Shown: positions 7,344 through 16,430 of the stretch, in pieces
How the letters are laid out: each line of letters begins with the position of its first letter
Position numbering within the stretch: position 1 is the stretch's first letter
Translations under genes and position numbers: made by a program
Source: Sphingomonadaceae bacterium
GTDB taxonomy: Bacteria; Pseudomonadota; Alphaproteobacteria; Sphingomonadales; Sphingomonadaceae
Length of the DNA: 33,431 bases
Direction of reading: 5' to 3'
Assembly: GCA_025356175.1 (NCBI GenBank)
Contig: JANXUP010000113.1
Span: forward strand, 1 to 33,431
Notes under the pieces: model-generated
What the model saw: only the letters and a program-made list of their open reading frames with translations
Databases searched by the model: none
Told to the model about the DNA's origin: nothing

Positions 7344-8258
7344 ATGACGAAACGAACTGCACTATCGCCCCTGGCTTGCACCGCGATTGCCGCTGTCCTC
7401 GCCGCCGTCTCAACTCCGGTCTTCGCGCAGGACACCGCGGTGCCCGATCCGGTGCCTGCCGCGCCTGCGCCGATCGTGCTCCCCGAAAGCAAGGCCGCGC
7501 CGGTCGCCCAGCCCGAGCCTGAACCCATTGCTGCGCCGGAAGCCGCTGTGGCGACCACCGCAGCACCCAAGGCCGAACGTGCGCCAGCAAGGACCGCAGC
7601 GCGTGCCGCTCCGGCAGGTGCAGCAGCAGCGCAGGCTGCCGCACCGACGGCTGCAACGCCCGTCGCCGTGGCCGTCCCCGTGATCGCTTCCGAGGCTCCG
7701 CTGCCGATTGCGTCGGCTGCACCCCAGGTCCAGTCAGCGGCCACAACGTCCAGCGATAGCTCCGCCGAAATTGCGCTTGGCGTGCTTGGCCTCGCCGCGT
7801 TGGGTGGACTGGGTGCCTTTGCCGCCACGCGTCGCCGCCGCACGGTGAACGAGGGCGAGCCCCGATTTGCGGCTGCATCGATTGAACCGGTCGCTGCCCG
7901 TGAAACCGCGCCGGCCTGGACGCCAGCAGTGGCAACCGCAACTCCCGCGATGGTCGAGCGCAAACCCGAACCAGCCGTAGTTCCGGGTGCAAGTTCAGCC
8001 GCGATGATACCGCCGGGGCCGCTACCCACCGACGACGCGTTGGTCCGCTTGTTCGAGCGGATGGCCTTGGCGGCGCCCGATGCGGACAATCCGTTCACCA
8101 GCGTCAAGCGCCGCCGCCAGCGGGTTCGGTGGCTGATGAAGCAACACGAATATGGTTTGCGCGAACAGGGGCCGGAAGGCTTCGACTTCCGCAAATATGC
8201 GGCCAGCGGCAAGATTCCCGCCGTTGAGGGAGCCGGCAAGGAGGTCATCCCCGCCTGA
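7344..8258 (+). CDS. Exported Ala/Pro-rich single-pass membrane protein, unknown function
   Basis: A 304-residue protein I do not recognise by function. A signal peptide (about 1-28, ending PVFAQ) precedes a low-complexity Ala/Pro/Glu region (30-130). A hydrophobic segment at about 140-163 (IALGVLGLAALGGLGAFA) is followed by a basic stop-transfer (TRRRR). The C-terminal 80 residues are non-repetitive, with a basic/aromatic stretch (NPFTSVKRRRQRVRWLMKQHEYGL). The layout suggests an outside linker tethered by a C-terminal helix with a cytoplasmic tail. An intergenic region of 223 bases with two dyads precedes it and a terminator follows. Confidence 0.8.
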   Translation: MTKRTALSPLACTAIAAVLAAVSTPVFAQDTAVPDPVPAAPAPIVLPESKAAPVAQPEPEPIAAPEAAVATTAAPKAERAPARTAARAAPAGAAAAQAAAPTAATPVAVAVPVIASEAPLPIASAAPQVQSAATTSSDSSAEIALGVLGLAALGGLGAFAATRRRRTVNEGEPRFAAASIEPVAARETAPAWTPAVATATPAMVERKPEPAVVPGASSAAMIPPGPLPTDDALVRLFERMALAAPDADNPFTSVKRRRQRVRWLMKQHEYGLREQGPEGFDFRKYAASGKIPAVEGAGKEVIPA

Positions 8259-8295
8259 CTTTGCCCGGAGCCACCAACACTCTCTCGTCACACTG

Positions 8296-8327
8296 GCCCG
8301 GCCCTCTCTCCTGGGGGCCGGGCTTTC
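8296..8327 (+). terminator. Rho-independent-type terminator after the 7344 gene
   Basis: GCCCGGCCC (8296-8304) pairs perfectly with GGGCCGGGC (8315-8323), followed by a short TTTC. It lies between the stop of the exported protein gene and the end of the convergent esterase gene. The T-run is short, so efficiency is uncertain. Confidence 0.65.
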
Positions 8328-8334
8328 GGTGCGT

Positions 8335-9264
8335 TCAGGAGCCAAACACCCGTTTGAGCCAGGCGTCGACCACCGGGGTAGCGGCATAGTCAGGGTTGCC
8401 GAGTTCGCGATTGATCTCGCCGTGGCCCTTGAGGCCGGTGCCGGGGAACTCGCGGCGCTCAGTCCGGGTGCCGCCCTTGGTCAGCGCCGCTTCAAGCTCC
8501 TTGGCCTGCGCAATTCCATCGGGCCGCTGGACGTGGAGGAGCAGGAAGCTTGGCGCGTTCGGCGTCTGCGCGTGGAACACCGGGCTCAGCGCTTGCTGCC
8601 TGGTCGCATCCTCGCCGAAGGCTTCAAGGTAAGTGTCGTGCATGAAATTGCCGCCTTCCTTGATCTGGCGCGGCACGTCGTAACAGGCGCCGTCGATCGG
8701 GATTACCCCGTCGATGCTGGCAAAGCTGAGCCCGGCCGCCCGCAAGTACTGTTCGTCGCTGCCGACCAATGCGACCAGGTGCGCGCCCGCGCTGTGCCCC
8801 ATCAACACGATCCGGCTGGGATCGAAGCCGAGCTGTGCGGCGTGATCGATCAGGTATTTGACCGCGCGCGCAACATCCGCCGCCTCATCCTCGACGGTGT
8901 TATCGGGTACGAGGCGATAGTTGATCGCGGCGTAGGCATAGCCTTCGCCGGTATAGTGCGGGGCCTTGTGGTTGCCCGCAGCGTTATCCTTGCTGCCGCG
9001 TTTCCAGCCGCCGCCGTGGACAAAGATGACCAACGGTGCGCGCTTGTTGCCGCTTTGCGCCGGCCAGTAATCGAGCACTTGCAGCTTGTCCGGCCCGTAG
9101 GACAGCGCTTGCTTGCCCGGCGGCTGGGGGATTTCCTCGCGATTATCTCCACCCGCCTGGCGCTCGGCGATACGTTCGCGCAGGCGGTCACCCGGAGCAG
9201 CCTGAGCCAGGGTGCCTGCAACCAGCGTCAATGCGGCGCACGATAGAATGATGGGTTTCCTCAT
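8335..9264 (-). CDS. Secreted alpha/beta hydrolase (esterase/lipase-like)
   Basis: A 309-residue protein with a signal peptide (about 1-22, ending AQA) and an alpha/beta-hydrolase fold of the HSL/BD-FAE-like esterase kind. The oxyanion-hole motif HGGGW is at 83-87, the nucleophile elbow GHSAG has Ser158, and a C-terminal GHGE supplies the likely His. It is probably a periplasmic carboxylesterase, substrate unknown. The ATG at 9264 is supported by a strong ribosome binding site (AAAAGGAGA on the minus strand) and by the signal peptide. It sits divergently to purA and interrupts the hisZ-purA neighbourhood. Confidence 0.88.
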   Translation of the reverse strand: MRKPIILSCAALTLVAGTLAQAAPGDRLRERIAERQAGGDNREEIPQPPGKQALSYGPDKLQVLDYWPAQSGNKRAPLVIFVHGGGWKRGSKDNAAGNHKAPHYTGEGYAYAAINYRLVPDNTVEDEAADVARAVKYLIDHAAQLGFDPSRIVLMGHSAGAHLVALVGSDEQYLRAAGLSFASIDGVIPIDGACYDVPRQIKEGGNFMHDTYLEAFGEDATRQQALSPVFHAQTPNAPSFLLLHVQRPDGIAQAKELEAALTKGGTRTERREFPGTGLKGHGEINRELGNPDYAATPVVDAWLKRVFGS

Positions 9265-9422
9265 GACGTTCTCCTTTTGCCGCAAGGGTATTGCGCAAAA
9301 GTTGCAGCGCGAGTCGCGAATTGTCGCGGATTGTCTTGGCAATATGGCTGGGCTGCCTTGCTCTTGGCCCCCCCATCCCCTAGGGCGCGGCACGGAATTA
9401 GGACCCTTGCGAAGGAATTTCC

Positions 9423-10727
9423 GTGGCCAATGTTACCGTTATCGGCGCCCAGTGGGGCGATGAGGGCAAGGGCAAGATCGTCGATTGGCTCGCCAGCCGC
9501 GCCGATGCCGTGGTCCGCTTTCAGGGCGGGCATAACGCCGGGCACACGCTGGTGGTCGGCAATACCGTTTACAAACTCAGCCTGCTGCCTTCAGGCATCG
9601 TCACTGGCACCCTGTCGGTGATCGGCAACGGCGTGGTGCTCGATCCGTGGCACTTCCGTGACGAGGTGGCCAAATTGAAGGGCCAGGGGGTGGAGATCAA
9701 CCCCGGTAACCTTCAGGTCGCCGAGAACGCTCCGCTGATCCTGCCGTTCCACCGCGATCTCGATGGCTTGCGCGAAGATGCCAGCGGCGCGGGCAAGATC
9801 GGGACTACGCGGCGCGGGATCGGCCCGGCTTATGAGGACAAGGTCGGCCGCCGCGCGATCCGGGTTTGCGATCTGGCGCATCTGGACGATCTCGAGCCGC
9901 AGCTTGACCGGATCTGCGCGCACCACGATGCCCTGCGCGCCGGGTTTAACCAGCCGCCGATCGACCGGGCGCGGCTGCTCGCCGAGCTGGCCGAGATCGC
10001 CGATTTCGTGCTGCCTTACGCCAAGCCGGTGTGGCGTACGCTGGGCGAGGCCAAGAAGGCTGGCAAGCGCATCCTGTTCGAAGGCGCGCAAGGCGTGCTG
10101 CTCGATGTCGATCACGGGACCTATCCGTTTGTCACCAGCTCCAACACCGTCAGCGGCACCGCCGCAAGCGGATCTGGCCTTGGGCCGAGCGCGGCTGGGT
10201 TCGTGCTCGGGATCGTCAAGGCCTACACTACCCGCGTCGGTTCGGGCCCGTTCCCAACCGAGCTGGAAGACGAGATCGGCCAGAAACTGGGCGAACGCGG
10301 CCATGAATTCGGCACCGTGACGGGCCGCAAGCGCCGCTGTGGCTGGTTCGATGCGGTGCTGACGCGGCAGAGTTGCGCGATCAGCGGTGTCACCGGGATT
10401 GCACTGACCAAGCTTGACGTGCTCGACGGGTTTGAGACGGTCAAGATCTGCACCGGCTACAAGCTGACCGGCAAAGACGGCGTCACGCGCGATCTTGACT
10501 ATTTCCCTAGCCATTCCGCCGACCAGGCCGCGGTCGTCCCGGTGTATGAGGAAATGCCCGGCTGGAGCGAAACCACCGCCGGGGCCCGAAGCTGGGCCCA
10601 GCTCCCCGCGCAAGCGATCAAATACATCCAGCGCGTGCAGGAACTGATCGAAACCCCGGTGGCGCTGGTGAGCACTTCGCCGGAGCGTGAGGATACGATC
10701 TTGGTGCGCGATCCCTTTGTGGATTGA
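9423..10727 (+). CDS. purA: Adenylosuccinate synthetase
   Basis: A 434-residue GTP-dependent enzyme that joins IMP and aspartate in AMP synthesis. Signature regions are QWGDEGKGK (residues 11-19), GGHNAGHT, the GTGIGP-like [11 protein letters not shown], and [23 protein letters not shown]. The length is normal. The GTG start at 9423 is favoured by GAAGGA at 9411-9416 and by the conserved N-terminus. The YkuD gene follows after three bases and may be cotranscribed. Confidence 0.97.
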   Translation: MANVTVIGAQWGDEGKGKIVDWLASRADAVVRFQGGHNAGHTLVVGNTVYKLSLLPSGIVTGTLSVIGNGVVLDPWHFRDEVAKLKGQGVEINPGNLQVAENAPLILPFHRDLDGLREDASGAGKIGTTRRGIGPAYEDKVGRRAIRVCDLAHLDDLEPQLDRICAHHDALRAGFNQPPIDRARLLAELAEIADFVLPYAKPVWRTLGEAKKAGKRILFEGAQGVLLDVDHGTYPFVTSSNTVSGTAASGSGLGPSAAGFVLGIVKAYTTRVGSGPFPTELEDEIGQKLGERGHEFGTVTGRKRRCGWFDAVLTRQSCAISGVTGIALTKLDVLDGFETVKICTGYKLTGKDGVTRDLDYFPSHSADQAAVVPVYEEMPGWSETTAGARSWAQLPAQAIKYIQRVQELIETPVALVSTSPEREDTILVRDPFVD

Positions 10728-10730
10728 GCG

Positions 10731-11243
10731 ATGCAGGGAAAGCAGACCTTTTCGCTGGCCCTGCTGATACTGCTCACCGGAGCGGCTTCGCCCCAACCGC
10801 TGCTCTCCTACCCCGAGGTCGATCACATTGTCGTCACCAAGGCAGCGCGGACGATGACGCTGTACGGGGTGGATGGCTCGGTCACCGTGATCGACCATGT
10901 GCAATTGGGCGGCGAGCCGGTGGGGCCAAAGCATTTTGAAGGCGACCGGCGCACGCCCGAAGGGCGCTTCACGATCGACTACGGCAACCCGAACAGTGCC
11001 TTTCACCTGGCGTTGCATATCTCTTATCCGCGTCCGTCGGACACTGCTTATGCCGCTGCGCGCGGGCACAGCGCGGGCGGGCTGATCATGATCCACGGTC
11101 AGCCGAACGACTGGGTGAGTGGGGCAAGTGAGGCACGCGTGCCGGGCGACTGGACCGACGGCTGCATCGCGCTGTTGGACGAACAAATCGAAGCGTTGTG
11201 GCAGGCAGTGCCCGATGGAACCGAGATCGACATCGTTCCCTAA
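10731..11243 (+). CDS. L,D-transpeptidase (YkuD) family protein
   Basis: A 170-residue envelope protein with an N-terminal signal sequence (about 1-22) and a YkuD catalytic domain. The paired motif is IHG with His122 and WTDGCIAL with Cys145. The Cys motif has TDGC in place of the common SHGC, a variant seen in some short YkuD proteins. Such enzymes form or remodel 3-3 peptidoglycan cross-links or attach proteins to peptidoglycan. This one's exact reaction is not known. It starts three bases after the purA stop, so it is probably read on the same transcript. The next promoter (11259) lies just past its end. Confidence 0.88.
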   Translation: MQGKQTFSLALLILLTGAASPQPLLSYPEVDHIVVTKAARTMTLYGVDGSVTVIDHVQLGGEPVGPKHFEGDRRTPEGRFTIDYGNPNSAFHLALHISYPRPSDTAYAAARGHSAGGLIMIHGQPNDWVSGASEARVPGDWTDGCIALLDEQIEALWQAVPDGTEIDIVP

Positions 11244-11258
11244 GCGGAACATATATTC

Positions 11259-11286
11259 TTGACATGAACTTGGTTTGTTCTACTTT
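11259..11286 (+). promoter_or_regulatory. Promoter of the winged-helix gene, overlapped by the LexA box
   Basis: TTGACA (11259-11264), a 16-base spacer and TACTTT (11281-11286) form a good sigma-70-type promoter. Transcription would begin near 11293, about 20 bases before the ATG at 11314. The -10 element lies inside the LexA box. Confidence 0.65.
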
Positions 11287-11291
11287 TGTTC
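11277..11291 (+). promoter_or_regulatory. LexA (SOS) box GTTC-N7-GTTC
   Basis: GTTCTACTTTTGTTC matches the alphaproteobacterial LexA consensus GTTC-N7-GTTC exactly. The reverse complement, GAACAAAAGTAGAAC, has the A-rich centre seen in many such boxes. It covers the predicted -10 element, the usual place for LexA to block initiation. No lexA, recA or known SOS gene is in the window. Confidence 0.75.
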
Positions 11292-11313
11292 ACGCAATCA
11301 GGAGTCGGATACC

Positions 11314-12303
11314 ATGGCCCAGGCAAATTTCGCTTATCTTGCAACGCCGAATGATGCCGCCGGCATTCCGCTCGGGCTTTCGGTCTTTGCCGACCGGGCG
11401 CATTTGCGCGGCCAGATCGGCGACGATGCGCAGGCGGCCGGGCTGCGCCTGATGCAAAGCGGGGAGATTGCCGAGCTGCTGACCGGCGAAGCGCACGCGT
11501 TAGGTGATGTGGTGGTGGTCGACTGTCCGGGCAACGATGCGGCGGTGCTCGCCGCGCTGGCCCGGCTTGATATGCGCGCTGCGCAGGCGGGTTCGCAGAT
11601 GGTGGTTTCGACCAGCCTTGCCGCGCTGGATGACGTTTTTGGCTGCCTTGACCAGTCGGGCGCGCAGATCCTGATCGATCCGAGCCGCGGCGAACGCGTC
11701 CTGGCGATTGGCCGCGCGCTGGTCAACGCGGCGGGGAGCCGTGTCCGCGAACTCTCTGAGGATGATCGGCTCGCGCTGTTGCGGCTGACCGAGCAGGTGG
11801 CCGAGATAGCGCAGCGGCTCGACCGGCTCGGTACCACGCCCACGCTAACACCGGACGGCGAGGGCAGCGCGTTCCGTTTCGAAAGCCCCAAGCCGGCTTA
11901 TCAGGGTGCGGACAACGACCAGTCCGATCGGCTGGTCCGCGCCGCGCGGCCGCCGCTGCCCGATCCGCGGCTGATCCGTCGAGTCATCCGCCAGCGGCAA
12001 CTGCGCGCACGGTTCTTTGATGGCGATTTGTTTGCGGATCCCGCCTGGGACATGCTGCTCGATCTGACCGCGGCACGCGCCGAGCACGCGCGGGTTTCGG
12101 TCACTAGCCTGTGCATCGCCAGCGGAGTGCCGCCCACCACTGCACTGCGCTGGATTGGGCAGATGACCGATACCGGGCTGCTCGAACGGGTCGAGGATGA
12201 GACCGACCGCCGCCGCGCCTTCATCACACTCACTGACAAGGCGGCGGATACCATGGCGCGCTATTTCGCCGAGATCGGAGCCCAGGCCGCGCGGTTGATC
12301 TAG
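11314..12303 (+). CDS. Winged-helix (MarR-like) DNA-binding protein, probably SOS-controlled
   Basis: A 329-residue protein. Residues 20-140 look like an alpha/beta domain of unknown role, and 145-172 a short coiled coil rich in Leu and charged residues. Residues 240-325 form a winged helix-turn-helix of MarR type (SVTSLCIASGVPPTTALRWIGQM, then a wing with EDETDRRRAFITLT). The ATG at 11314 has AGGAG at 11300-11304. An upstream in-frame ATG at 11275 lies within the promoter and LexA box and is rejected. It is likely a transcription regulator. Placement behind a LexA box suggests DNA-damage induction (inference). The gene is monocistronic or reads into the 12373 gene. Confidence 0.82.
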   Translation: MAQANFAYLATPNDAAGIPLGLSVFADRAHLRGQIGDDAQAAGLRLMQSGEIAELLTGEAHALGDVVVVDCPGNDAAVLAALARLDMRAAQAGSQMVVSTSLAALDDVFGCLDQSGAQILIDPSRGERVLAIGRALVNAAGSRVRELSEDDRLALLRLTEQVAEIAQRLDRLGTTPTLTPDGEGSAFRFESPKPAYQGADNDQSDRLVRAARPPLPDPRLIRRVIRQRQLRARFFDGDLFADPAWDMLLDLTAARAEHARVSVTSLCIASGVPPTTALRWIGQMTDTGLLERVEDETDRRRAFITLTDKAADTMARYFAEIGAQAARLI

Positions 12304-12372
12304 CTGTATCCAAGTAATTCAACGGGGGCCCAGCTTAAGCCGACATAGCATTAACCATGTTAGCGCCGGGTC

Positions 12373-14316
12373 ATGTTCCGCATCGCGCGCTTTGCATTGA
12401 TAATGATGACTGCCGTGCTTGCCTGTGCGCAGCTCGGTCCGGCTGCGGCGACGCAGCGCAGCCCAGGCTGGTGGGATCCGGACGGGGTCGGGACGGGATC
12501 GGACTGGCACTACCGCTTGCCGGTGGCCTTGTCCGCAGCCTCCACGGTCAACAGCACTGCCAAGGTCGACATCGATTTTGCAGCGTTGATCACCCAGCTG
12601 GGTGTCTCGGGCACCTTCGATGCCAATTCGGTGCGCGTCGTGCGGCCGGGCGGAGCCATTGCGGCAGTCCAGGAATACAACGACACGATTTATGCCGGCG
12701 CGACCGATGCCACTGCGACCCGCGGGGAAGTGCGCTGGATCGTCGAGGACGGCGGCACGCAGACCTATTATGTCTATTTCGATGTCACCGCGAACGGCGC
12801 TAAAAGCGTCAACCCGCAGACCTCGATCAACGGCAACTTCGAACATTCGACCAGCGGCACCCAGCTCCCCTCGGGCTGGTCCAGCGCCACCAAGTCGAAT
12901 ACGGCCTATGATATGCAGGTCAGGCCAGCTGAATCGCCTTCGGTTACCACCAACGGTTCAGCCAGCAGCAATCCGTTCACCACCGATGGAAATCCCAAGA
13001 CCGGCGGTTTTTCCTACATGTTCGGCGCGCGCAGCAATAACGAACCCACCACCGGTGCAGGACAGCTGCGCACAACCGTGCTGACCAAATCCATTGCGGT
13101 GCCGAGCACGAACCCGGGTTCATTGGTGATCAATTGGCGGCCGGAAGGCTGGGATGCGAGCAGCTTCGACCAGATGTTCGTCACCATCACCAGCAGTGGC
13201 GGCACGGTCACCGAATATATCGGCCCAACCGCAGGCAACTATACCACCGCGCCATATTCTCCGTCCGATGGCAACAGTGCCGCCGGCCTGTTCAACCGTG
13301 GTTACGGCCATTACAACGGTTACGACGACACCACCCTGGGTACTCACACCCTCGGGATGACCGTGGGTTACCATGCCGAACCCTGGTGGACCAAGGCGAT
13401 CGCGCTTTCGGGCTACGCGGGACAGACCGTTACGCTTACTGTCGGTACGAACAATTCGGAACTCGAACGCAGCTGGTTCCATGTAGACGATATCGAATGG
13501 TCAGTAATTAACGGAACCGTGGGTGCCGCCGAAGGATTTGGCGTAGCGGCAACAAGTCCCGCTGGCTCGGCCGCACCCGGGCAGGTTTTGACCATCACAG
13601 CCGTGGTCGATGCCAAACCCACTGCGGCAGCCAACCCGGTCACCGCCGACGTCGTCAACAACGCTGGCACCACCGTTGCCAGCGGGGTCAAGCTGTACAA
13701 TGACGGAACCCACGGTGATACGGCCGCCAACGATGCAAGCTGGACCAACAATGGCTCGGACGGAGCGAACCCGACCTACACCGTGCCGATATCGAGCGGC
13801 AGTTCGGCCGGCTGGACGGTTCGCGTGACCGCCAGGGATGCCAGCACCAGCACGCAGGCACAGGGCGGCATGGTCCACCGGAGCGGGCAGGGCACCACAC
13901 TGGTGCTCGCCAACTGGTGGAACATCGACGAGCAGACCTTCACCGTCGATGCCGCGAATATCGGCGTGACCAAGGCGATGACGATCGTCTCAGACGGGTA
14001 CAATGGGGCCAACTTCAAGGCGATCCCGGGCGCGCAGCTTAAATACTGTGTCACCATTTCCAATTCGGGCACCGCCAGCGCCAGCACCTTGATCGCTACT
14101 GATTCGCTTCCCGCAACGCTTGGCTATGTGCCCGGATCGCTGACCAGCGGCACCGATTGCGCCAGTGCGGTTACCGCAGAGGACGATGACACGTCCGGCG
14201 CAGATGAAAGCGATCCGATCGGCGCAAGCGCGTCTGGCAGCACGGTTACGATCATCCGGGCCACGCTGGCGACGCCGGGCAGTTTTGCTGTCACGTACCG
14301 GGCGACCGTGTCCTAG
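12373..14316 (+). CDS. Large secreted protein with C-terminal DUF11-like domain
   Basis: A 647-residue exported protein. The signal peptide is about 1-26 (ending AAA). It is Thr/Ser/Asn/Gly-rich, consistent with beta-sandwich surface or extracellular modules. Residues 40-140 (WHYRLPVAL, then TYYVYFDV) resemble a DUF2341-type beta domain. About 400-500 is an Ig-like region (APGQVLTITAVVDA). About 535-640 is DUF11-like (PGAQLKYCVTISNSGTASAS, then DSLPATLGYVPGSL). No PEP-CTERM or LPXTG anchor is seen at the C-terminus, so it may be released or incomplete relative to multi-domain relatives. The ribosome binding site is poor. Function unknown. Confidence 0.75.
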   Translation: MFRIARFALIMMTAVLACAQLGPAAATQRSPGWWDPDGVGTGSDWHYRLPVALSAASTVNSTAKVDIDFAALITQLGVSGTFDANSVRVVRPGGAIAAVQEYNDTIYAGATDATATRGEVRWIVEDGGTQTYYVYFDVTANGAKSVNPQTSINGNFEHSTSGTQLPSGWSSATKSNTAYDMQVRPAESPSVTTNGSASSNPFTTDGNPKTGGFSYMFGARSNNEPTTGAGQLRTTVLTKSIAVPSTNPGSLVINWRPEGWDASSFDQMFVTITSSGGTVTEYIGPTAGNYTTAPYSPSDGNSAAGLFNRGYGHYNGYDDTTLGTHTLGMTVGYHAEPWWTKAIALSGYAGQTVTLTVGTNNSELERSWFHVDDIEWSVINGTVGAAEGFGVAATSPAGSAAPGQVLTITAVVDAKPTAAANPVTADVVNNAGTTVASGVKLYNDGTHGDTAANDASWTNNGSDGANPTYTVPISSGSSAGWTVRVTARDASTSTQAQGGMVHRSGQGTTLVLANWWNIDEQTFTVDAANIGVTKAMTIVSDGYNGANFKAIPGAQLKYCVTISNSGTASASTLIATDSLPATLGYVPGSLTSGTDCASAVTAEDDDTSGADESDPIGASASGSTVTIIRATLATPGSFAVTYRATVS

Positions 14317-14365
14317 GATTGACCCCGGCACACTTTCGCAGCATAGGCCGCGCTCCCTGACAAAG

Positions 14366-14441
14366 GGGCGCTTAGCTCAGTTGGTAGAGCATCTCGTTTA
14401 CACCGAGAGGGTCGGCGGTTCGAGCCCGTCAGCGCCCACCA
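14366..14441 (+). tRNA. tRNA-Val (anticodon TAC)
   Basis: Seventy-six bases folding as a full tRNA. Acceptor GGGCGCT (14366-14372) pairs with AGCGCCC (14431-14437). The D-arm is GCTC/GAGC. The anticodon stem TCTCG/CGAGA carries loop TTTACAC, giving anticodon TAC (reads GTA/GTG Val codons). The T-arm is GGCGG-TTCGAGC-CCGTC. The terminal CCA is encoded (ACCA, 14438-14441). It ends 12 bases before the 3' end of the convergent TlpA-like gene. Confidence 0.97.
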
Positions 14442-14453
14442 GAGAAATCCCGA

Positions 14454-15020
14454 TTACTTCGCCTCCGCAATCAACGCCGTGCTTGCCGCGCTGGCCCAAT
14501 CACGCGGGCCCGAAGTGCGCCACACTTCCTTGCCGACCGAATTGTAGAGGATTGTTGTTGGCAGCATTTCGGCTTCGTAGTGGAACATCACTGAATTGTC
14601 GGGGTTGAGCCAAGGCTCAAGATTCTTGACGCCCCGCTCGGTCAGGAACTTTGCCACGCCATCAAGCTTCTCGGTATCCTGATCGATCGTCAGCACCCTC
14701 GGGCCGCCGGCACGCGCCGCGATGGCATCAAGCTGGGGCAGTTCGGCGATGCACGGCGCGCACCAGGTCGCCCACAGGTTGATCAGCAGCGGCCGCCCCT
14801 TGAGACTGACGAAATTGAGCTGCTTGCCCGCCTGATCCTTGAGCTGGAAATCGGGGAGTGCGCTGCCTGCGTGGCTGCGATCGATCCCGCCTACCGCCGC
14901 CGCTGCATTTTCGTTGGCAGAGCTCTGCGGTTGCGCCTTGTCCGCGCTTTGCCTATCGCACCCGCCAAGCAGCAGGGCGCAGCCGAGGACAGCGAACTTG
15001 AGCGACGGCGAAGATAGCAA
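14454..15020 (-). CDS. TlpA-like thiol-disulfide oxidoreductase lipoprotein
   Basis: A 188-residue envelope thioredoxin-fold protein. The lipobox LLLGGC puts the lipidated Cys at 21. After an Ala/Gln/Asn-rich linker, the thioredoxin-like domain has [10 protein letters not shown] (active-site Cys87 and Cys90) and the cis-Pro loop MLPTT. It probably reduces or isomerises periplasmic disulfides, for example in cytochrome maturation. The start is uncertain: no ATG precedes the lipobox closely. TTG at 15020 gives a normal short signal, and TTG at 15032 is an alternative. A much longer frame exists upstream but lies antisense inside argH and is rejected. It is divergent from argH with almost no space between starts. 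Confidence 0.85.
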   Translation of the reverse strand: MLSSPSLKFAVLGCALLLGGCDRQSADKAQPQSSANENAAAAVGGIDRSHAGSALPDFQLKDQAGKQLNFVSLKGRPLLINLWATWCAPCIAELPQLDAIAARAGGPRVLTIDQDTEKLDGVAKFLTERGVKNLEPWLNPDNSVMFHYEAEMLPTTILYNSVGKEVWRTSGPRDWASAASTALIAEAK

Positions 15021-15036
15021 GGGCGGTTCCAATACG

Positions 15037-16425
15037 ATGGGGGCCAACTCGATGTGGGGAGGCCGGTTCGCCGGCGGGCCGTCGGCGATCATGCGCGAGA
15101 TAAATGCCTCGATCCCGTTCGACAAGGCCTTGTGGCGGCAAGACATCGTCGCGTCGAAGGCGCACGCCGCAATGCTCGCCGCGCAGGGGATCGTTTCGGC
15201 CGAAGATGGCGCGGCTATATCCAGCGGGCTCGATGCTATCGCCGCCGAATACGCAGGCCATGGCGTTCCCGAAAACTGGGACCTTGAAGACATCCACATG
15301 GTCACCGAAAGCCGCCTTGCCGAACTGATCGGAACGGCGGCGGGACGACTGCACACCGCGCGTTCGCGCAACGACCAGGTGGCGACCGATTTCAAGCTAT
15401 GGGTGCGCGAAGCTTGCCTGTCGGCAGATGCGGCGCTGGGCGGCCTGCAGGTCGCGCTGGTCACTCGTGCGGGCGAACATGCCGAAAGCATCATGCCCGG
15501 CTTCACCCATTTGCAGACTGCGCAGCCGGTGACGCTGGGGCATCACCTGATGGCCTACTACGAAATGCTGGCGCGCGATCGCTCACGCTTCGTCGATGCG
15601 CACCGGCGGGCGAACCAGTGTCCGCTCGGCTCGGCTGCACTGGCCGGGACAGGCTTTCCGATTGACCGCGAGGCGACCGCGCAGGCGCTCGGCTTCGCGA
15701 TGCCGACGCGCAACAGCCTCGATAGCGTGTCGGACCGCGATTTTGCGCTCGATTACCTCACGGCCGCCGCGCAATGTGCGCTGCACCTGTCGCGGCTGGC
15801 CGAGGAACTGATCCTCTGGGCGAGCCAGCCATTCGGCTTTGTCACCTTGCCCGACAGCCTGTCGACCGGCAGCTCAATCATGCCGCAAAAGAAGAACCCC
15901 GATGCGGCCGAACTGGTACGCGGCCATTCGGGGCGGATCATCGGCGCGCTGACCAGCCTGATGGTCACGATGAAGGGCCTGCCGCTGGCCTATTCGAAGG
16001 ACATGCAGGACGACAAGGTGCCGGTGTTTGAAGCGGCCGGGCTGCTCGAACTGTGCCTCGCCGCGATGACCGGAATGATTGACGGCGCAACGTTCCGCAC
16101 CGGCCGGATGCGCGCGGCGGCCGAGCTTGGCTATGCCACCGCGACCGACCTCGCCGACTGGCTGGTGCGCGAGGCGAACGTGCCGTTCCGCGAGGCGCAT
16201 CATATCACCGGCAGTGCGGTGAAGCTGGCCGAAAGCCGCGGCTGTGCGCTCGATGCACTGACGCTGGATGACTTGCAGGCGATCGATGCGCGGATCGATG
16301 CCCGCGTCTTTGCAGCGCTATCGGTCGAATCTTCGGTCGCCGCACGTGCCAGCTATGGCGGAACCGCGCCCGAGCAGGTAAAGGCGCGGGTGGCTGAAGC
16401 GCGTATTGCGCTGGGCCTGGAGTGA
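15037..16425 (+). CDS. argH: Argininosuccinate lyase
   Basis: A 462-residue enzyme that splits argininosuccinate to arginine and fumarate, the last step of arginine synthesis. It carries the superfamily signature [19 protein letters not shown] (about residues 283-301), the N-terminal [10 protein letters not shown] and [15 protein letters not shown] at 15037 (MGANSMWGG) or 15052 (MWGG) are both possible. G-rich bases upstream of 15052 could serve as its ribosome binding site. The frame continues upstream through the TlpA-like gene but that part is not conserved. The downstream lipoprotein and lysA follow closely. Confidence 0.95.
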   Translation: MGANSMWGGRFAGGPSAIMREINASIPFDKALWRQDIVASKAHAAMLAAQGIVSAEDGAAISSGLDAIAAEYAGHGVPENWDLEDIHMVTESRLAELIGTAAGRLHTARSRNDQVATDFKLWVREACLSADAALGGLQVALVTRAGEHAESIMPGFTHLQTAQPVTLGHHLMAYYEMLARDRSRFVDAHRRANQCPLGSAALAGTGFPIDREATAQALGFAMPTRNSLDSVSDRDFALDYLTAAAQCALHLSRLAEELILWASQPFGFVTLPDSLSTGSSIMPQKKNPDAAELVRGHSGRIIGALTSLMVTMKGLPLAYSKDMQDDKVPVFEAAGLLELCLAAMTGMIDGATFRTGRMRAAAELGYATATDLADWLVREANVPFREAHHITGSAVKLAESRGCALDALTLDDLQAIDARIDARVFAALSVESSVAARASYGGTAPEQVKARVAEARIALGLE

Positions 16426-16430
16426 TGTCG

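Noticed and set aside
9591..11252. Minus-strand open frame (about 550 codons) across purA and the YkuD gene
   Set aside because: It spans two clear plus-strand genes and shows no domain.
14454..15506. A 350-residue version of the TlpA-like protein
   Set aside because: The N-terminal 160 residues would lie antisense inside argH, and the lipobox would then be internal.
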